Shown here: in pieces, positions 1-8,897 of the stretch
Layout: each line of letters starts with the position of its first letter
Numbering within the stretch: the stretch's first letter is position 1
Origin: Arenimonas malthae CC-JY-1
Lineage (GTDB): Bacteria > Pseudomonadota > Gammaproteobacteria > Xanthomonadales > Xanthomonadaceae
Assembly: GCF_000747075.1 (NCBI RefSeq)
Contig: NZ_AVCH01000042.1
Location: forward strand, 1 to 49,121
DNA: 49,121 bases
Direction: 5' to 3'
The notes under the pieces: model-generated
What the model was told of the DNA's origin: nothing
The model's input: the letters and a program-made list of their open reading frames with translations, nothing else
Database searches by the model: none
Program-made: the position numbers and the translations under genes

Positions 1-99
1 GGCGGCCTGGCGGTCGCGCTCGCGTTCGCGCTTGTCGCGGGGCTGGGACGGCGGGCCGCGGTAGGGGCCGGCGCCGCGCGGAGGACGGTTGTCGTTCAT
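1..99 (-). CDS. N-terminal fragment of an unidentified protein
   Basis: An ATG on the minus strand at position 99 opens a reading frame that runs off the left edge, so only the first 33 residues are visible. They are rich in Arg, Pro, Gly and Glu, with an alternating Arg/Glu stretch near the edge. This looks like a disordered, positively charged tail such as those on RNA-binding or RNA-modifying enzymes, but no domain is visible and the family cannot be named. The next gene on the same strand ends 48 bases upstream of its start. Confidence 0.45.
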   Translation of the reverse strand, partial: MNDNRPPRGAGPYRGPPSQPRDKRERERDRQAA

Positions 100-147
100 G
101 CCGCCAGTCTAGCGGACGGCCCGGGGTCCCGGGCCGCCCGCGCCGGC

Positions 148-3100
148 TCAGGCGTGGCCGCCGACGACCGGGGTGTCGCGTTCGAGCTGCTCGAGCTTGC
201 GCGCCACCGCGTCCGGCGAACGCGTGTAGGGCGCCAGCAGGGCATAGAAGGCCGGCACCACGAACAGCGACAGCAGGGTCGAGAAAGCCACGCCCGAGAT
301 GATGACGATGCCGATGGTGGCGCGGCTGGCCGAACCCGGGCCGCCGGCCACGACCAGCGGCACGGCGCCCATGATGGTGGCGATGGAGGTCATCAGGATC
401 GGCCGCATGCGCACCGACGCCGATTCCAGGATGGCGTCGCGGATGGCCATGCCCTCGTCGCGCAGCTGGTTGGCGAACTCGACGATCAGGATGCCGTTCT
501 TGGCCGCCAGCCCCACCAGCATCACGATGCCGATCTGGCTGAACAGGTTGAGCGAGCTGCCGAACAGCCACAGGCCGATCAGCGCGCCCAGCACCGCCAG
601 CGGCACCGTCAGCATGATCACCAGCGGGTGCAGGAAGCTTTCGAACTGCGCCGCCAGCACCAGGTAGACCACCAGCAGCGCCATCGCGAAGGTGAACAGC
701 ACCGCGCCGCCGGCGCGCTGGTATTCGCGCGACTCGCCCTTGTAGTCGAGCTGGGCGCGGTCGGGCAGCTCCTCGTCGGCGGTCTTGCGCACCCACTCCA
801 GCGCCTCGCCCAGCGTGTAGCCGGGCGCCAGCGCCGCCGAGATGGTGATCGCGCGCAGGCGGTTGAATCGGTTGTACTGGCCGGGCTCGGCGAGCTCGCT
901 GAGCGTCACCAGGTTCGACAGCGGCACCAGCTCGCGGGTCGTGGTGGAGCGCACGTAGAGGTTGTTGAGGTCGGCCGGGGAACCGCGGTCCTCCTGCTGC
1001 GCCTGCAGGATGACGTCGTACTCCTCGCCGTCCTCGACGTAGGTGGTGACGCGGCGCGAACCCATCATGGTCTCGAGTGTGCGGCCGATTTCCTGCACCG
1101 GCACGCCCAGGTCGGCGGCGCGGTCGCGGTCGATTTCCACGCGCAGCTGCGGGCGGGTTTCCTTGTAGTCGGAGTCGGCGGCGAACAACCTGGGGTTCTC
1201 CTCCATGCGCGCCAGCATGCGGTCGCGCCACTCCGCCAGTTCCTGGTAGTCGGGGCCGCCCAGGACCACCTGCAGCGGCTGGCCGCCGCTGCGCACCAGG
1301 CCGGTGCGCACCTGCGGGCGCGCCACCACGCCGGGCAGCGCGGCCAGGTCGGCGCGCACCTTCTCCACCAGCTCGGCCGTACTCTCCTGGCGCTCGTTCC
1401 AGGGCTTGAGCAGCACGATGGCCTGGCCGGTGTGCATGTCGCCGCCCGGGCCGAAGCCGCCGGGCACGCGGGTGTTGGCGCGGTCGATGGCCTGGCCTTC
1501 GCCGATGTACTTGAACAGCTTCTGCTCCACCTGCTGCATCTGCTGCACGGTGTAGTCGAAGCCCGCGCCCTCGGGGCCCGACACGCTCACGAAGAAGGCG
1601 CCGCGGTCCTCGGGCGGCGCCAGCTCGGCGGGAATGCGCTGGAGCAGGAAGAAGGACGCGCCCAGCGTACCCAGCAGCACCAGGCCGAACAGCAGCGGCC
1701 GGCCGACGGTGCGCGCCACCGCGCCGCGGTAGGCGCGGCCCAGCGAATCCAGGTGCCCCTGCACCCAGGCGTTGAACCCCTTGGGCGCCTCGTGCGGCCG
1801 CACCAGCAGCGAGCACATCATCGGCGTCAGCGTCAGCGCCACGAAGGCCGAGATGATGACCGCGCCGGCCAGCGCCACCGAGAGTTCCCGGAACAACCGG
1901 CCGGTATTGCCTTCCATGAAGCCGATGGGCAGGAACACCGCCGCCAGCACCGCCGTGGTGGCGATGACCGCGAACGCCACCTGCTGGGTGCCGCGGCGCG
2001 CCGCCACCAGCGGGGGTTCGCCCAGGTCGGCGCGGCGCTGCACGTTTTCCAGCACCACGATGGCATCGTCCACCACCAGGCCGATGCACAGCACCAGCGC
2101 CAGCAGGGTGAGCAGGTTGATGGTGAAGCCGAAGGCCCACAGCGCGATGAAGGCGGTGACCAGGCACACCGGCACGGTCACCGCCGGGATGAGCGCGGCG
2201 CGCACGCTGCCCAGGAACAGGTAGATCACCACCAGCACCAGCAGCACGGCTTCGGCCAGCGTCCAGTACACGCGGTCCACCGCCGCGTCGATGAAGATGG
2301 TGCTGTCGAAGGCCACGAAGATGTTGGTGCCCTCGGGCAGCGTGGCCTGGATGGCCGGCAGCGCCGCCTTCACCGAGCGCGCCACGTCCAGGCTGTTGGC
2401 GGTGGAGGTCTTGATGATGCCCAGGCCGATGTTCGGCTGGCCGTTGCCGCGGAAATAGGCGCGGCGCTCGGACGAGCCGCGCTCCACCCGCGCCACGTCG
2501 CCCAGGCGCACGAGGTAGCCGTCCTCGCCCTTGGCCAGGGTGAGCTGGGCGAAGTCGGCGGGCTCCTGGTAGCCGCGCATCACGCGCAGGGTGAAGTCGC
2601 GATCCTGCGATTCGATGCTGCCGGCCGGCAGTTCGACGTTCTCGCGGCGGAGCGCGTTCTCCACGTCGTTCACCGTCAGCCCGCGCGCGGCCAGGGCCTC
2701 GCGGTCGAGCCAGACGCGCATCGAATAGCGCTGCTGGCCGCCGACGCGCACCTGGGCGACGCCGTCGACGCTCGACAGGCGGTCCACCACGTAGCGTTCG
2801 GCGTAGTCGCTGAGCTCGAGCGTGTCGAGCCGCTCGGAGTTCATGTTGAGCCAGAGGATGACCTCGGCGTCGGCCTCGACCTTCTCGATTTCCGGCGGGT
2901 CGGCCTCGTCCGGCATGCGGTCGCCGACGCGGCTGATGGCGTCGCGCACGTCGTTGGCCGCGGCCTCGATGTCGCGCCCCAGCGAGAACTCGATGGTGAC
3001 GCTGGCCTCGCCGTTGCGGCTGCGCGATTCCACCGTCTCGATGCCCTCGATGCCGGCCACGGCGTCCTCGAGGATCTGGGTGATGCGCGTTTCCACCACC

Positions 3101-3270
3101 GCCGCCGAGGCGCCGGGATAGGCCACCTGCACCGAGACGATGGGCGGGTCGATGTTGGGCAATTCGCGCAGCGTGAGCCGGGTGAAGGCGATCAGGCCCA
3201 GCACCACCAGCAGCAGGCTCATGACGGTCGCCAGGACCGGGCGCTTGATCGAGATGTCGGACAGGACCAT
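148..3270 (-). CDS. RND multidrug efflux permease (HAE1/AcrB-like)
   Basis: Inner-membrane proton-antiport pump subunit of 1040 residues, the usual length for AcrB/MdtB/MexF-type transporters. The N-terminus has the family layout: a short cytoplasmic segment, then TM1 at about residues 12-30. A large periplasmic loop follows, then a TM block with the proton-relay pair Asp401-Asp402 in a GLVVDDAIVV motif. A second periplasmic loop and TM10 with Lys924 (AAKNGILIVEF) follow, so the Asp-Asp-Lys proton relay is complete. It starts 15 bases downstream of a lipoprotein adaptor gene on the same strand, so the two form an adaptor-permease operon. No outer-membrane factor gene is next to it. The substrate cannot be read from sequence; drugs, detergents or fatty acids are possible. 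Confidence 0.93.
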   Translation of the reverse strand: MVLSDISIKRPVLATVMSLLLVVLGLIAFTRLTLRELPNIDPPIVSVQVAYPGASAAVVETRITQILEDAVAGIEGIETVESRSRNGEASVTIEFSLGRDIEAAANDVRDAISRVGDRMPDEADPPEIEKVEADAEVILWLNMNSERLDTLELSDYAERYVVDRLSSVDGVAQVRVGGQQRYSMRVWLDREALAARGLTVNDVENALRRENVELPAGSIESQDRDFTLRVMRGYQEPADFAQLTLAKGEDGYLVRLGDVARVERGSSERRAYFRGNGQPNIGLGIIKTSTANSLDVARSVKAALPAIQATLPEGTNIFVAFDSTIFIDAAVDRVYWTLAEAVLLVLVVIYLFLGSVRAALIPAVTVPVCLVTAFIALWAFGFTINLLTLLALVLCIGLVVDDAIVVLENVQRRADLGEPPLVAARRGTQQVAFAVIATTAVLAAVFLPIGFMEGNTGRLFRELSVALAGAVIISAFVALTLTPMMCSLLVRPHEAPKGFNAWVQGHLDSLGRAYRGAVARTVGRPLLFGLVLLGTLGASFFLLQRIPAELAPPEDRGAFFVSVSGPEGAGFDYTVQQMQQVEQKLFKYIGEGQAIDRANTRVPGGFGPGGDMHTGQAIVLLKPWNERQESTAELVEKVRADLAALPGVVARPQVRTGLVRSGGQPLQVVLGGPDYQELAEWRDRMLARMEENPRLFAADSDYKETRPQLRVEIDRDRAADLGVPVQEIGRTLETMMGSRRVTTYVEDGEEYDVILQAQQEDRGSPADLNNLYVRSTTTRELVPLSNLVTLSELAEPGQYNRFNRLRAITISAALAPGYTLGEALEWVRKTADEELPDRAQLDYKGESREYQRAGGAVLFTFAMALLVVYLVLAAQFESFLHPLVIMLTVPLAVLGALIGLWLFGSSLNLFSQIGIVMLVGLAAKNGILIVEFANQLRDEGMAIRDAILESASVRMRPILMTSIATIMGAVPLVVAGGPGSASRATIGIVIISGVAFSTLLSLFVVPAFYALLAPYTRSPDAVARKLEQLERDTPVVGGHA

Positions 3271-3285
3271 GGGCGGCCTCCGGGA

Positions 3286-4356
3286 TCAGCCGGCGTTGCC
3301 GGCGGCAGGCTCGGGCGCCTTGGCGGCGGGCGGCGCTTCGGCCACCTTCTGGCCGGGGCGCAGCTTGACGGTGCCGTCCACGACCACGCGGTCGCCGGCC
3401 GACAGGCCCTCGAGCACTTCCACCTCGCCGCGGCGGCGCTGGCCCAGGCGCACGTCCACCTGCTCCACCGTGCCGTCGTCCTTCACCCGGAACACGTGCG
3501 CCTGGCGCGCGACCTGGATGACCGAGATCTCGGGCACCACCAGCGCCTGGCGCTCGGGCTGGAACACGCGCACGGTGAGCAGCATGCCCGGGCGCAACTT
3601 GCGCTCGGGGTTGGGCAGCATGGCGCGCACCGTCACCGCGCGGGTGACCGGGTCGACGCGCGAGTCGAGCGTGGCCACTTCGCCGGTGAATTCCTCGCCC
3701 GGGTAGGCGGCGCTGTGCGCGGTGATGGCCTGGCCGGGGGCCAGCACCGACAGGAAGGCTTCGGGCACGCTGAAATCGAGCTTGATCACCGACACGTCGT
3801 CGAGGCTGGCGATGGTGGTGCCGGGCGTCACCAGGGTGCCGGGGCTGACCTGGCGGAAACCCAGCACGCCGGCGAAGGGCGCGGTGATCACGCGGTCGGA
3901 CAGGCGGGCGCGGGTGGCGTCGAGGCGGGCGCGGGTGGATTCCATGGTGGCGCGCTGGGCGTCGAGCTGCCCGGCCGGGATCAGCTTGCGGGTGGCCAGC
4001 TGCTGCTGGCGCTGGTACTGGGCCTGGGCCTCGCGGTAGGCCGCGGCGGCTTCTTCCAGCCCGGCCAGTTCGGCGCGGCCGGAAAGGTCCACCAGCACCG
4101 CGCCCGCCTCGACCAGGTCGCCGTCCTCGAAATTCACCCGCACCACGGTCTCGGTGACCTTGGCCGTGACCAGCACCGATTCGTTGGCGCGGGCCGTGCC
4201 CAGGGCCTCGAGCGTGTCGCTCCAGGGCCGGCTGGCCACCACCGCCGTGGTGACGGTGGCGGGCGGCGGGGCGCTCCCGGCGGCCGGTTCGTCGCCACAG
4301 GCGGACAGCAGCAGGGCGAGCAGGAGCGGGAGCAGGATTCGACGGCCGGACGTCAT
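3286..4356 (-). CDS. RND efflux periplasmic adaptor lipoprotein (membrane fusion protein)
   Basis: 356 residues. A lipoprotein signal peptide with lipobox LLSAC near residue 20 is followed by a flexible Ala/Pro stretch. Next come a barrel-sandwich (biotinyl-lipoyl-like) half, a helical hairpin of about 60 residues rich in Ala/Gln/Arg, the second lipoyl half (ITAPFAGVLGFRQVSPG) and beta-barrel/membrane-proximal domains. This is the AcrA/MexA/MdtA plan. It would bridge the downstream permease to an outer-membrane channel encoded elsewhere. It is the first gene of the pair. The region between its start and the divergent membrane-protein gene (about 170 bases) probably holds both promoters, but no clear boxes were seen. 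Confidence 0.92.
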   Translation of the reverse strand: MTSGRRILLPLLLALLLSACGDEPAAGSAPPPATVTTAVVASRPWSDTLEALGTARANESVLVTAKVTETVVRVNFEDGDLVEAGAVLVDLSGRAELAGLEEAAAAYREAQAQYQRQQQLATRKLIPAGQLDAQRATMESTRARLDATRARLSDRVITAPFAGVLGFRQVSPGTLVTPGTTIASLDDVSVIKLDFSVPEAFLSVLAPGQAITAHSAAYPGEEFTGEVATLDSRVDPVTRAVTVRAMLPNPERKLRPGMLLTVRVFQPERQALVVPEISVIQVARQAHVFRVKDDGTVEQVDVRLGQRRRGEVEVLEGLSAGDRVVVDGTVKLRPGQKVAEAPPAAKAPEPAAGNAG

Positions 4357-4529
4357 CTCGGGGGCATTCCTTCAAGGGGTGGCGGCGCCGCGCGCGCGGA
4401 GTGGCCTGACAGGGACCGGGCGGATCGGCGAAAGTTCGCCGGGGCACGGCCGGCGCGAACCGGTTCATGATTGTATGCGCCGGGCGTCATGCGTGTGTGC
4501 AGGGGATGTCGCGACGGGGGGACGGGGGC

Positions 4530-5147
4530 ATGAAGGCGATCAGCAGGGACGACGGCACCGGCCTGGCCGGCATCCTGGGGGCGAACGCGCTGACCCTGGT
4601 GCTGGCCCTGTGGCAGGACTGGAGCGTGGCCCTGCTGGCCTGGCCGTTCTGGCTGCAGAGCGTGGTGATCGGCTGGTATGCCCGCCGCCGCATGCTGGCG
4701 CTGAAGGACTTCAGCGTCGAAGGCTTCCGGGTCAACGGCCGCCAGGCCGAGGCCACGCCGGAAACGCTGCGCAGCACCGCCAACTTCTTCCTGATGCACT
4801 ACGGCTTCTTCCACCTGGGCTACCTGGTGTTCCTGCTGGCCGAGGGCGACCGGCTGGCGCCGCTGGACATGGCGCTGGTGGCCGGCACCACGGTGGCGTT
4901 CTGGCTGGGCCACCGGCGCTCGCACGAACTCAACCTCGAGGCCGACACCCGCAGCCGGCGCAACCTGGGCGCGCTGATGTTCCTGCCCTACGTGCGGGTG
5001 GTGCCCATGCACCTGGCCATCCTGCTGGGCGCGGCCAGCGGTGATTCGGCCTGGGCGCTGGTGTTCTTCACCGGCCTCAAGACCGCCGCCGACGCGGCCC
5101 TGCATGCGGTGGAACACCGCTGGCTGCGGGCGCCGGCGAAAACCTAG
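4530..5147 (+). CDS. DUF6498-like integral membrane protein
   Basis: About 205 residues with four to five hydrophobic segments (roughly residues 10-30, 32-48, 80-100, 108-125 and 160-185 from this start). The C-terminal pattern of a Lys/Asp-rich helix ending in HAVEH, preceded by PYVRVVPMH, resembles the uncharacterised DUF6498 membrane family. No function is known. In-frame ATG codons also exist at 4467 and 4506. The 4530 start is preferred because a G-rich ribosome-binding stretch lies about 8 bases upstream and the extra residues look unstructured. It is divergent from the RND adaptor and convergent with the aldolase gene, so it is a single-gene unit. Confidence 0.7.
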   Translation: MKAISRDDGTGLAGILGANALTLVLALWQDWSVALLAWPFWLQSVVIGWYARRRMLALKDFSVEGFRVNGRQAEATPETLRSTANFFLMHYGFFHLGYLVFLLAEGDRLAPLDMALVAGTTVAFWLGHRRSHELNLEADTRSRRNLGALMFLPYVRVVPMHLAILLGAASGDSAWALVFFTGLKTAADAALHAVEHRWLRAPAKT

Positions 5148-5160
5148 GCCCGGAAACGGA

Positions 5161-5183
5161 AACGCCGGCGCGAGGCCGGCGTT
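5161..5183. terminator. Hairpin terminator between convergent genes
   Basis: A perfect 9-bp GC-rich stem, AACGCCGGC against GCCGGCGTT, with a 5-base loop. It lies between the end of the DUF6498-like gene and the end of the aldolase gene. There is no strong U tract on either side, so it could serve both strands only weakly. Confidence 0.6.
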
Positions 5184-5217
5184 CCGATGATGCTTTGGCG
5201 CGCGGGCGCCCCGGCGA

Positions 5218-6225
5218 TTACGCTTTCTTCCACTTGCCCAGCGCGGCCAGGCCGTTGTCGCGGGCGCGGGCGTAGACGGTCTGCTGCGCGGCGGCGACGT
5301 TGCCCACCAGGTCCTTGGACCAGATCTTGAGCGCGGCCGACTGCATGGCGCGGCCGTAGCTGAAGCTCAGCGGCCACGGGTTCGGGCCCATCTGGTTCAT
5401 GGCGTTGAGGTGCGCGGTGGCGTCCTCGTCGCTCTGGCCACCCGACAGGAACACGATGCCCGGCAGGGTGGCCGGCACCGACGACTTCAGGCAGCGCAGG
5501 GTCATCTCGGCCACTTCCTCGATGCCGGCCTGCTCGGCGCAGTCCTTGCCGGACACGACCATGCTGGCCTTGAGGATGGTGCCCTCGAGCATGATGTTGT
5601 GCTCGTACAGCGAGCCGAACAGCGAGCGCAGGGTGACTTCGGTGATCTCGTAGCAGGTGTCGATGTCGTGGCTGCCGTCCATCAGCACTTCCGGCTCCAC
5701 CATCGGCACGATGCCGGCTTCCTGGCACAGCGCGGCGTAGCGGGCCAGGGCGTGGCAGTTGGCCTCGATGCAGGTGCCCGACGGCATGTCTTCGCCGATG
5801 GTGATGACGGCGCGCCACTTGGCGAACTTCGCGCCGAGCTTGGCGTATTCCTTCAGGCGGTCGCGCAGGCCGTCGAGGCCCTCGGTGACCAGCTCGCCGG
5901 GGAAGCCGGCCAGCGGCATGGCGCCCTTGTCGACCTTGATGCCCGGCAGGATGCCGTTGTCCATCATGACCTTGGTGAAGGGCACGCCGGCCTTGGTGGA
6001 CTGGCGCAGGGTCTCGTCGTACAGGATGGCGCCGGAGATGTAGTCGCCGAGCTTCGGGGTGGTGAGCAGCATCTCGCGGTAGGCGCGGCGGTTCTCTTCC
6101 GTGCACTCGATGCCGACGCCGTCGAAGCGCTTCTTGATGGTCGCGTTGGACTCATCGATGGCGATGATGCCCTTGCCGGCGGCCACCATGGCCTGGGCGG
6201 TTTCGGCGAGTTGGTCGATGCTCAT
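5218..6225 (-). CDS. fba: Fructose-bisphosphate aldolase, class I
   Basis: Catalyses the reversible cleavage of fructose 1,6-bisphosphate to dihydroxyacetone phosphate and glyceraldehyde 3-phosphate in the cytosol. The 335-residue protein matches the metal-independent class I (Schiff-base) family. Lys219 in GTILKASM is the expected Schiff-base lysine, and the EPE acid pair sits at 178-180. IDESNAT near residue 23 and the LSGGQS phosphate-binding loop are also present. The start is the ATG at 6225 (MSIDQLAET). An upstream in-frame ATG at 6348 would add about 40 residues of low-complexity sequence that overlaps a repeat element. It follows pyk, HAD and pgk on the same strand but is separated from pyk by 514 bases. 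A TATAAT box lies 36 bases upstream of the start, so it probably has its own promoter. Confidence 0.96.
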   Translation of the reverse strand: MSIDQLAETAQAMVAAGKGIIAIDESNATIKKRFDGVGIECTEENRRAYREMLLTTPKLGDYISGAILYDETLRQSTKAGVPFTKVMMDNGILPGIKVDKGAMPLAGFPGELVTEGLDGLRDRLKEYAKLGAKFAKWRAVITIGEDMPSGTCIEANCHALARYAALCQEAGIVPMVEPEVLMDGSHDIDTCYEITEVTLRSLFGSLYEHNIMLEGTILKASMVVSGKDCAEQAGIEEVAEMTLRCLKSSVPATLPGIVFLSGGQSDEDATAHLNAMNQMGPNPWPLSFSYGRAMQSAALKIWSKDLVGNVAAAQQTVYARARDNGLAALGKWKKA

Positions 6226-6261
6226 GGCGGGATCCCGGGGGTTGTGGCTGGGTAGCTTTCC

Positions 6262-6267
6262 ATTATA
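6262..6267 (-). promoter_or_regulatory. Candidate -10 box of the aldolase gene
   Basis: On the minus strand the sequence reads TATAAT exactly, about 36 bases before the aldolase ATG, in an otherwise GC-rich gap. No good -35 hexamer is found at 16-18 bases, so the promoter may depend on an activator or on the A-rich stretch just upstream. Confidence 0.45.
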
Positions 6268-6310
6268 GCCCATCCGGTTTTTCGCGCCGGGATCGGCCTT
6301 GGCGCCGGGA

Positions 6311-6459
6311 CCGGTCCTGGCGAGGGGCCGCCGCAAGCAAGCGCCCATGCCTGGGACGCCGTGAACCCATCCATGGGGGCTTTTCGAAAACGTCCCTGTT
6401 TTCGAAACCCCGGCATGGGCGCTTGCTTACGACGGCCCCCGGCGGGATGTCAGGACCGG
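6311..6459. repeat. Large palindromic element, copy 1 (core plus GCAAGC-type arms)
   Basis: Long inverted repeat in the pyk/aldolase gap. The left arm (6311-6351) pairs with the right arm (6412-6459). Matching blocks include CCGGTCCTG with CAGGACCGG at the outer ends and GCAAGCGCCCATGCC with GGCATGGGCGCTTGC next to the core, with a few mismatches between. The 59-bp core (6353-6411) holds two TTTTCGAAA(A)C-type blocks that can form a nested hairpin. The same core recurs in opposite orientation at 6610-6668 with different arms. It contains no coding sequence. It looks like a REP/MITE-type hairpin element. The 125 bases between the two copies show no gene. Confidence 0.75.
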
Positions 6460-6584
6460 AAGATCGACTTTGAGGAACTCGCGAGCCGAGAAATTTTCAG
6501 CCCTCCCCGCCCCGGGCTGCCCGCCACTCCCGGGCTGGCGATTCCCCAGCCGAATGCCATCAACCGGCCCATACAAGTCGGAGG

Positions 6585-6694
6585 GTCGTCGTGCGCGAGG
6601 GCGCGTGCCGGGGTTTCGAAAACAGGGATGTTTTCGAAAAGCCTACATGGACGTATCCACGGCGTCCCCGGCACGCGCCCTCGCGCGCGGCGAC
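6585..6694. repeat. Large palindromic element, copy 2 (same core, different arms)
   Basis: The 59-bp core at 6610-6668 is close to the reverse complement of the core at 6353-6411, with about seven differences. It is flanked by its own 26-bp arms (6585-6610 and 6669-6694), which pair almost perfectly around GCGAGGGCGCGTGCC. The two mismatches in this stem both leave G·T wobbles. The arms are unrelated in sequence to those of copy 1. It ends 45 bases before the end of pyk, so in transcripts it would form a very stable hairpin just after the pyk stop codon. Confidence 0.75.
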
Positions 6695-6739
6695 CCATCG
6701 CCGGGAACGATCCCGGCGCAGAAGCGCCAACCACCAAGG

Positions 6740-8206
6740 TCAGAGTTCGCCCAGGCCTTCGGCCTTGCCGCCCGGGCCCACCTGCAGCAGGCGCAGGGTG
6801 TTGGTGGCGCCGTGCAGTTCCATGTGGTCGCCGCTGGTGATGATGACGCGGTCGCCCTCGGCCAGCAGGCCCAGGTCGAACAGGTGGCGGATGGCGCCGC
6901 GGGCGGCTTCGCGGGTGGCCTGGCCGGCGCTGTCGTAGTTCACCGGGAACACGTCGCGCACCAGGGCCATGCGCCGGCGCGCGCCGTCGTGGCGGGACAG
7001 GCCGTAGATGGGCACCGCGGAGCGGAAGCGCGACAGGTAGCGCGCCGTGCCGCCCGACTCGGTGAGCGCGATGATGGCGCGCACCTGGATGTGTTCGGTC
7101 AGGAACATGCTGGCCATGGCGATGGCCTGGTCGGCGCGCTCGAGGTTGCGCGGCGCCTTTTCGAAATCGGTGTCGTGGTCGAACTGGCGCTCGGCGCCCA
7201 GGCAGATGCGCACCATCGCCTCCACGGCCTTCACCGGGTAGCTGCCGGAGGCCGTTTCCGCCGACAGCATCACCGCATCGGTGCCGTCGATGACCGAGTT
7301 GGCCACGTCCAGCACTTCGGCGCGGGTCGGGATGGGGTTGTCCACCATCGACTGCAGCATCTGCGTGGCGGTGATGACCGTGCGGTTGAGCTCGAGCGCG
7401 GTGCGGATGATCTTCTTCTGCAGGCCGGGCAACTCGGCGTCGCCGATCTCCACGCCCAGGTCGCCGCGCGCCACCATCACCACGTCGGACGCCAGGGTGA
7501 TTTCCACCAGGTTCTCGATGGCTTCCGCGCGCTCGATCTTGGCCACCATGAAGGCGTCGGAACCCGCGGCGCGGGCCAGTGCGCGGGCTTCTTCCATGTC
7601 GGCCGCCGAGCGGCAGAAGGAGACCGCGATGAAGTCGACGCCCAGGCCCGCGGCGATGCGGATGTGCTGCTTGTCCTGCTCGGTCAGCGCGCCCAGCGAC
7701 AGGCCGCCGCCCAGGCGGTTGAGCCCCTTGCGGTTCGACAGCGTGCCGTCGGTGAGCACGCGGGTGCGGATGTTCGCGCCCTCGATGGCCAGCACTTCCA
7801 CCGCCATCAGGCCGTCGTCGAGCAGCAGGGTGTCGCCGGCGTGCACGTCGTTGACCAGGCCCAGGTAGCTCACGCCCACCTGGCGCGCGTCGCCGTCGGG
7901 CGCGTCGGCGCGGCAGACCAGGGTGAATTCCTGGCCGGCGGAGAGCAGCACCTTGCCCTCCTCGAACTTCTCGATGCGGATCTTCGGGCCCTGCAGGTCG
8001 GCCAGGATACCGACCTCGCGGCCCAGCTTCGCCGCCGCCTCGCGCACCGCGGCCACGCGCGCGGCGTGGTGCTCGGGGCTGCCGTGGCTGAAGTTCAGGC
8101 GCACCACGTTGACGCCGGCGCGCACCAGCTCCTCGAGCACGCCCGGGGCGTCGGTGGCGGGGCCGAGGGTGGCGAGGATCTTGGTGCGGCGAAGCGTCTG
8201 GCTCAT
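6740..8206 (-). CDS. pyk: Pyruvate kinase
   Basis: Converts phosphoenolpyruvate and ADP to pyruvate and ATP, the last step of glycolysis. 488 residues, standard for bacterial enzymes. Seen in sequence: TKILATLGPA at the N-terminus, RLNFSHGS (36-43), the catalytic lysine Lys223 in MVAKIERAEAIEN, the metal/PEP loop ARGDLGVEI (246-254), and the signature ATQMLQSM (280-287) followed by PTRAEV. A C-terminal regulatory domain of about 130 residues is present. It lies 54 bases after the HAD phosphatase gene and probably belongs to a pgk-HAD-pyk transcript. The strong palindrome after its stop codon may act as terminator or 3' stabiliser. Confidence 0.97.
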   Translation of the reverse strand: MSQTLRRTKILATLGPATDAPGVLEELVRAGVNVVRLNFSHGSPEHHAARVAAVREAAAKLGREVGILADLQGPKIRIEKFEEGKVLLSAGQEFTLVCRADAPDGDARQVGVSYLGLVNDVHAGDTLLLDDGLMAVEVLAIEGANIRTRVLTDGTLSNRKGLNRLGGGLSLGALTEQDKQHIRIAAGLGVDFIAVSFCRSAADMEEARALARAAGSDAFMVAKIERAEAIENLVEITLASDVVMVARGDLGVEIGDAELPGLQKKIIRTALELNRTVITATQMLQSMVDNPIPTRAEVLDVANSVIDGTDAVMLSAETASGSYPVKAVEAMVRICLGAERQFDHDTDFEKAPRNLERADQAIAMASMFLTEHIQVRAIIALTESGGTARYLSRFRSAVPIYGLSRHDGARRRMALVRDVFPVNYDSAGQATREAARGAIRHLFDLGLLAEGDRVIITSGDHMELHGATNTLRLLQVGPGGKAEGLGEL

Positions 8207-8260
8207 GGCGTGTCGTGTGGTCCGGATGGCGACACGCTAGCACACCGCTGTGGCGGCGAA

Positions 8261-8896
8261 TCAGCCGAAAAGCGCGGCCAATTCCCGCGGCGCGGCGGCC
8301 AGCCGGGTGGCGCCGGCCCCGCGCAGTTCGGCCTCGCCGCCGAAGCCCCAGAGCACGCCCACCGACGGCATGCCGTGGTGGCGGGCGCCGTGGATGTCCA
8401 TGTGGCGGTCGCCGATCATCCAGCAGCCGTCGGGCGGCAGGCCCAGGCGCGCCAGGGCTTCGCCGATGAGTTCGGGCTTGTGGCTCAGGCGGCCGCAGGG
8501 CGTGGCGCCCACCACGTCCTCGAAATGGTGGCCGAACGGCAGGTGGCCGATGATGCGGCGCGCGTGCGGTTCGTTCTTCGCCGTGACCACCGCCAGGCGG
8601 TGTCCGGCCGCGGCCAGGCCGGCCACGGTTTCGCCGATGCCTTCGTAGACCTCGTGCTCAAGCCAGCCGTGCGTGTCGAAACGCTCGCGGTAGTACTCCA
8701 CCGCGCGTTCGGTTCGGCCGGCGTCGCCCAGCAGCGGCCCGAAGCTGTCGCGCAGCGGCGGGCCGATCCAGCGGCGCAGCTCGTGTTCGGCCGGCACCGG
8801 TTCGCCCAGGCGCTCGAAGGCGTGGGCGACGCAGCGGGTGATGCCGACGGCGGAATCGATCAGGGTGCCGTCGAGGTCGAAGAACAGGGTCGCCAC
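8261..8896 (-). CDS. HAD-family phosphatase (Gph-like)
   Basis: 211 residues with the four HAD motifs: FFDLDGTLIDS (nucleophile Asp7, acid Asp9), a Ser/Thr motif II near VVTAK, a lysine in SHKPE, and the motif IV metal acids in MIGDRHMD. The helical cap after motif I puts it in the subfamily with phosphoglycolate phosphatase, phosphatases of other small phospho-metabolites and PpaX. The exact substrate cannot be told; clearance of phosphorylated glycolytic by-products would fit the location. Its ATG lies 1 base after the pgk stop codon, so the two are almost certainly co-transcribed and translationally coupled. Confidence 0.85.
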   Translation of the reverse strand: MATLFFDLDGTLIDSAVGITRCVAHAFERLGEPVPAEHELRRWIGPPLRDSFGPLLGDAGRTERAVEYYRERFDTHGWLEHEVYEGIGETVAGLAAAGHRLAVVTAKNEPHARRIIGHLPFGHHFEDVVGATPCGRLSHKPELIGEALARLGLPPDGCWMIGDRHMDIHGARHHGMPSVGVLWGFGGEAELRGAGATRLAAAPRELAALFG

Positions 8897-8897
8897 G

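Noticed and set aside
154-4470. Very long plus-strand open frame (1438 codons) across the RND permease and adaptor
   Set aside because: It is antisense to two clear genes. Its translation is His/Gln/Arg-rich with no domain, which is the usual shadow of GC-rich codons on the opposite strand.
6226-6348. Longer aldolase N-terminus
   Set aside because: It would translate the TATAAT promoter and part of the palindromic repeat; class I aldolases begin near MSIDQLAET.
6311-6694. CRISPR array or insertion sequence
   Set aside because: Only two copies of the core exist, in opposite orientation, without regular spacers, and no transposase is encoded nearby.
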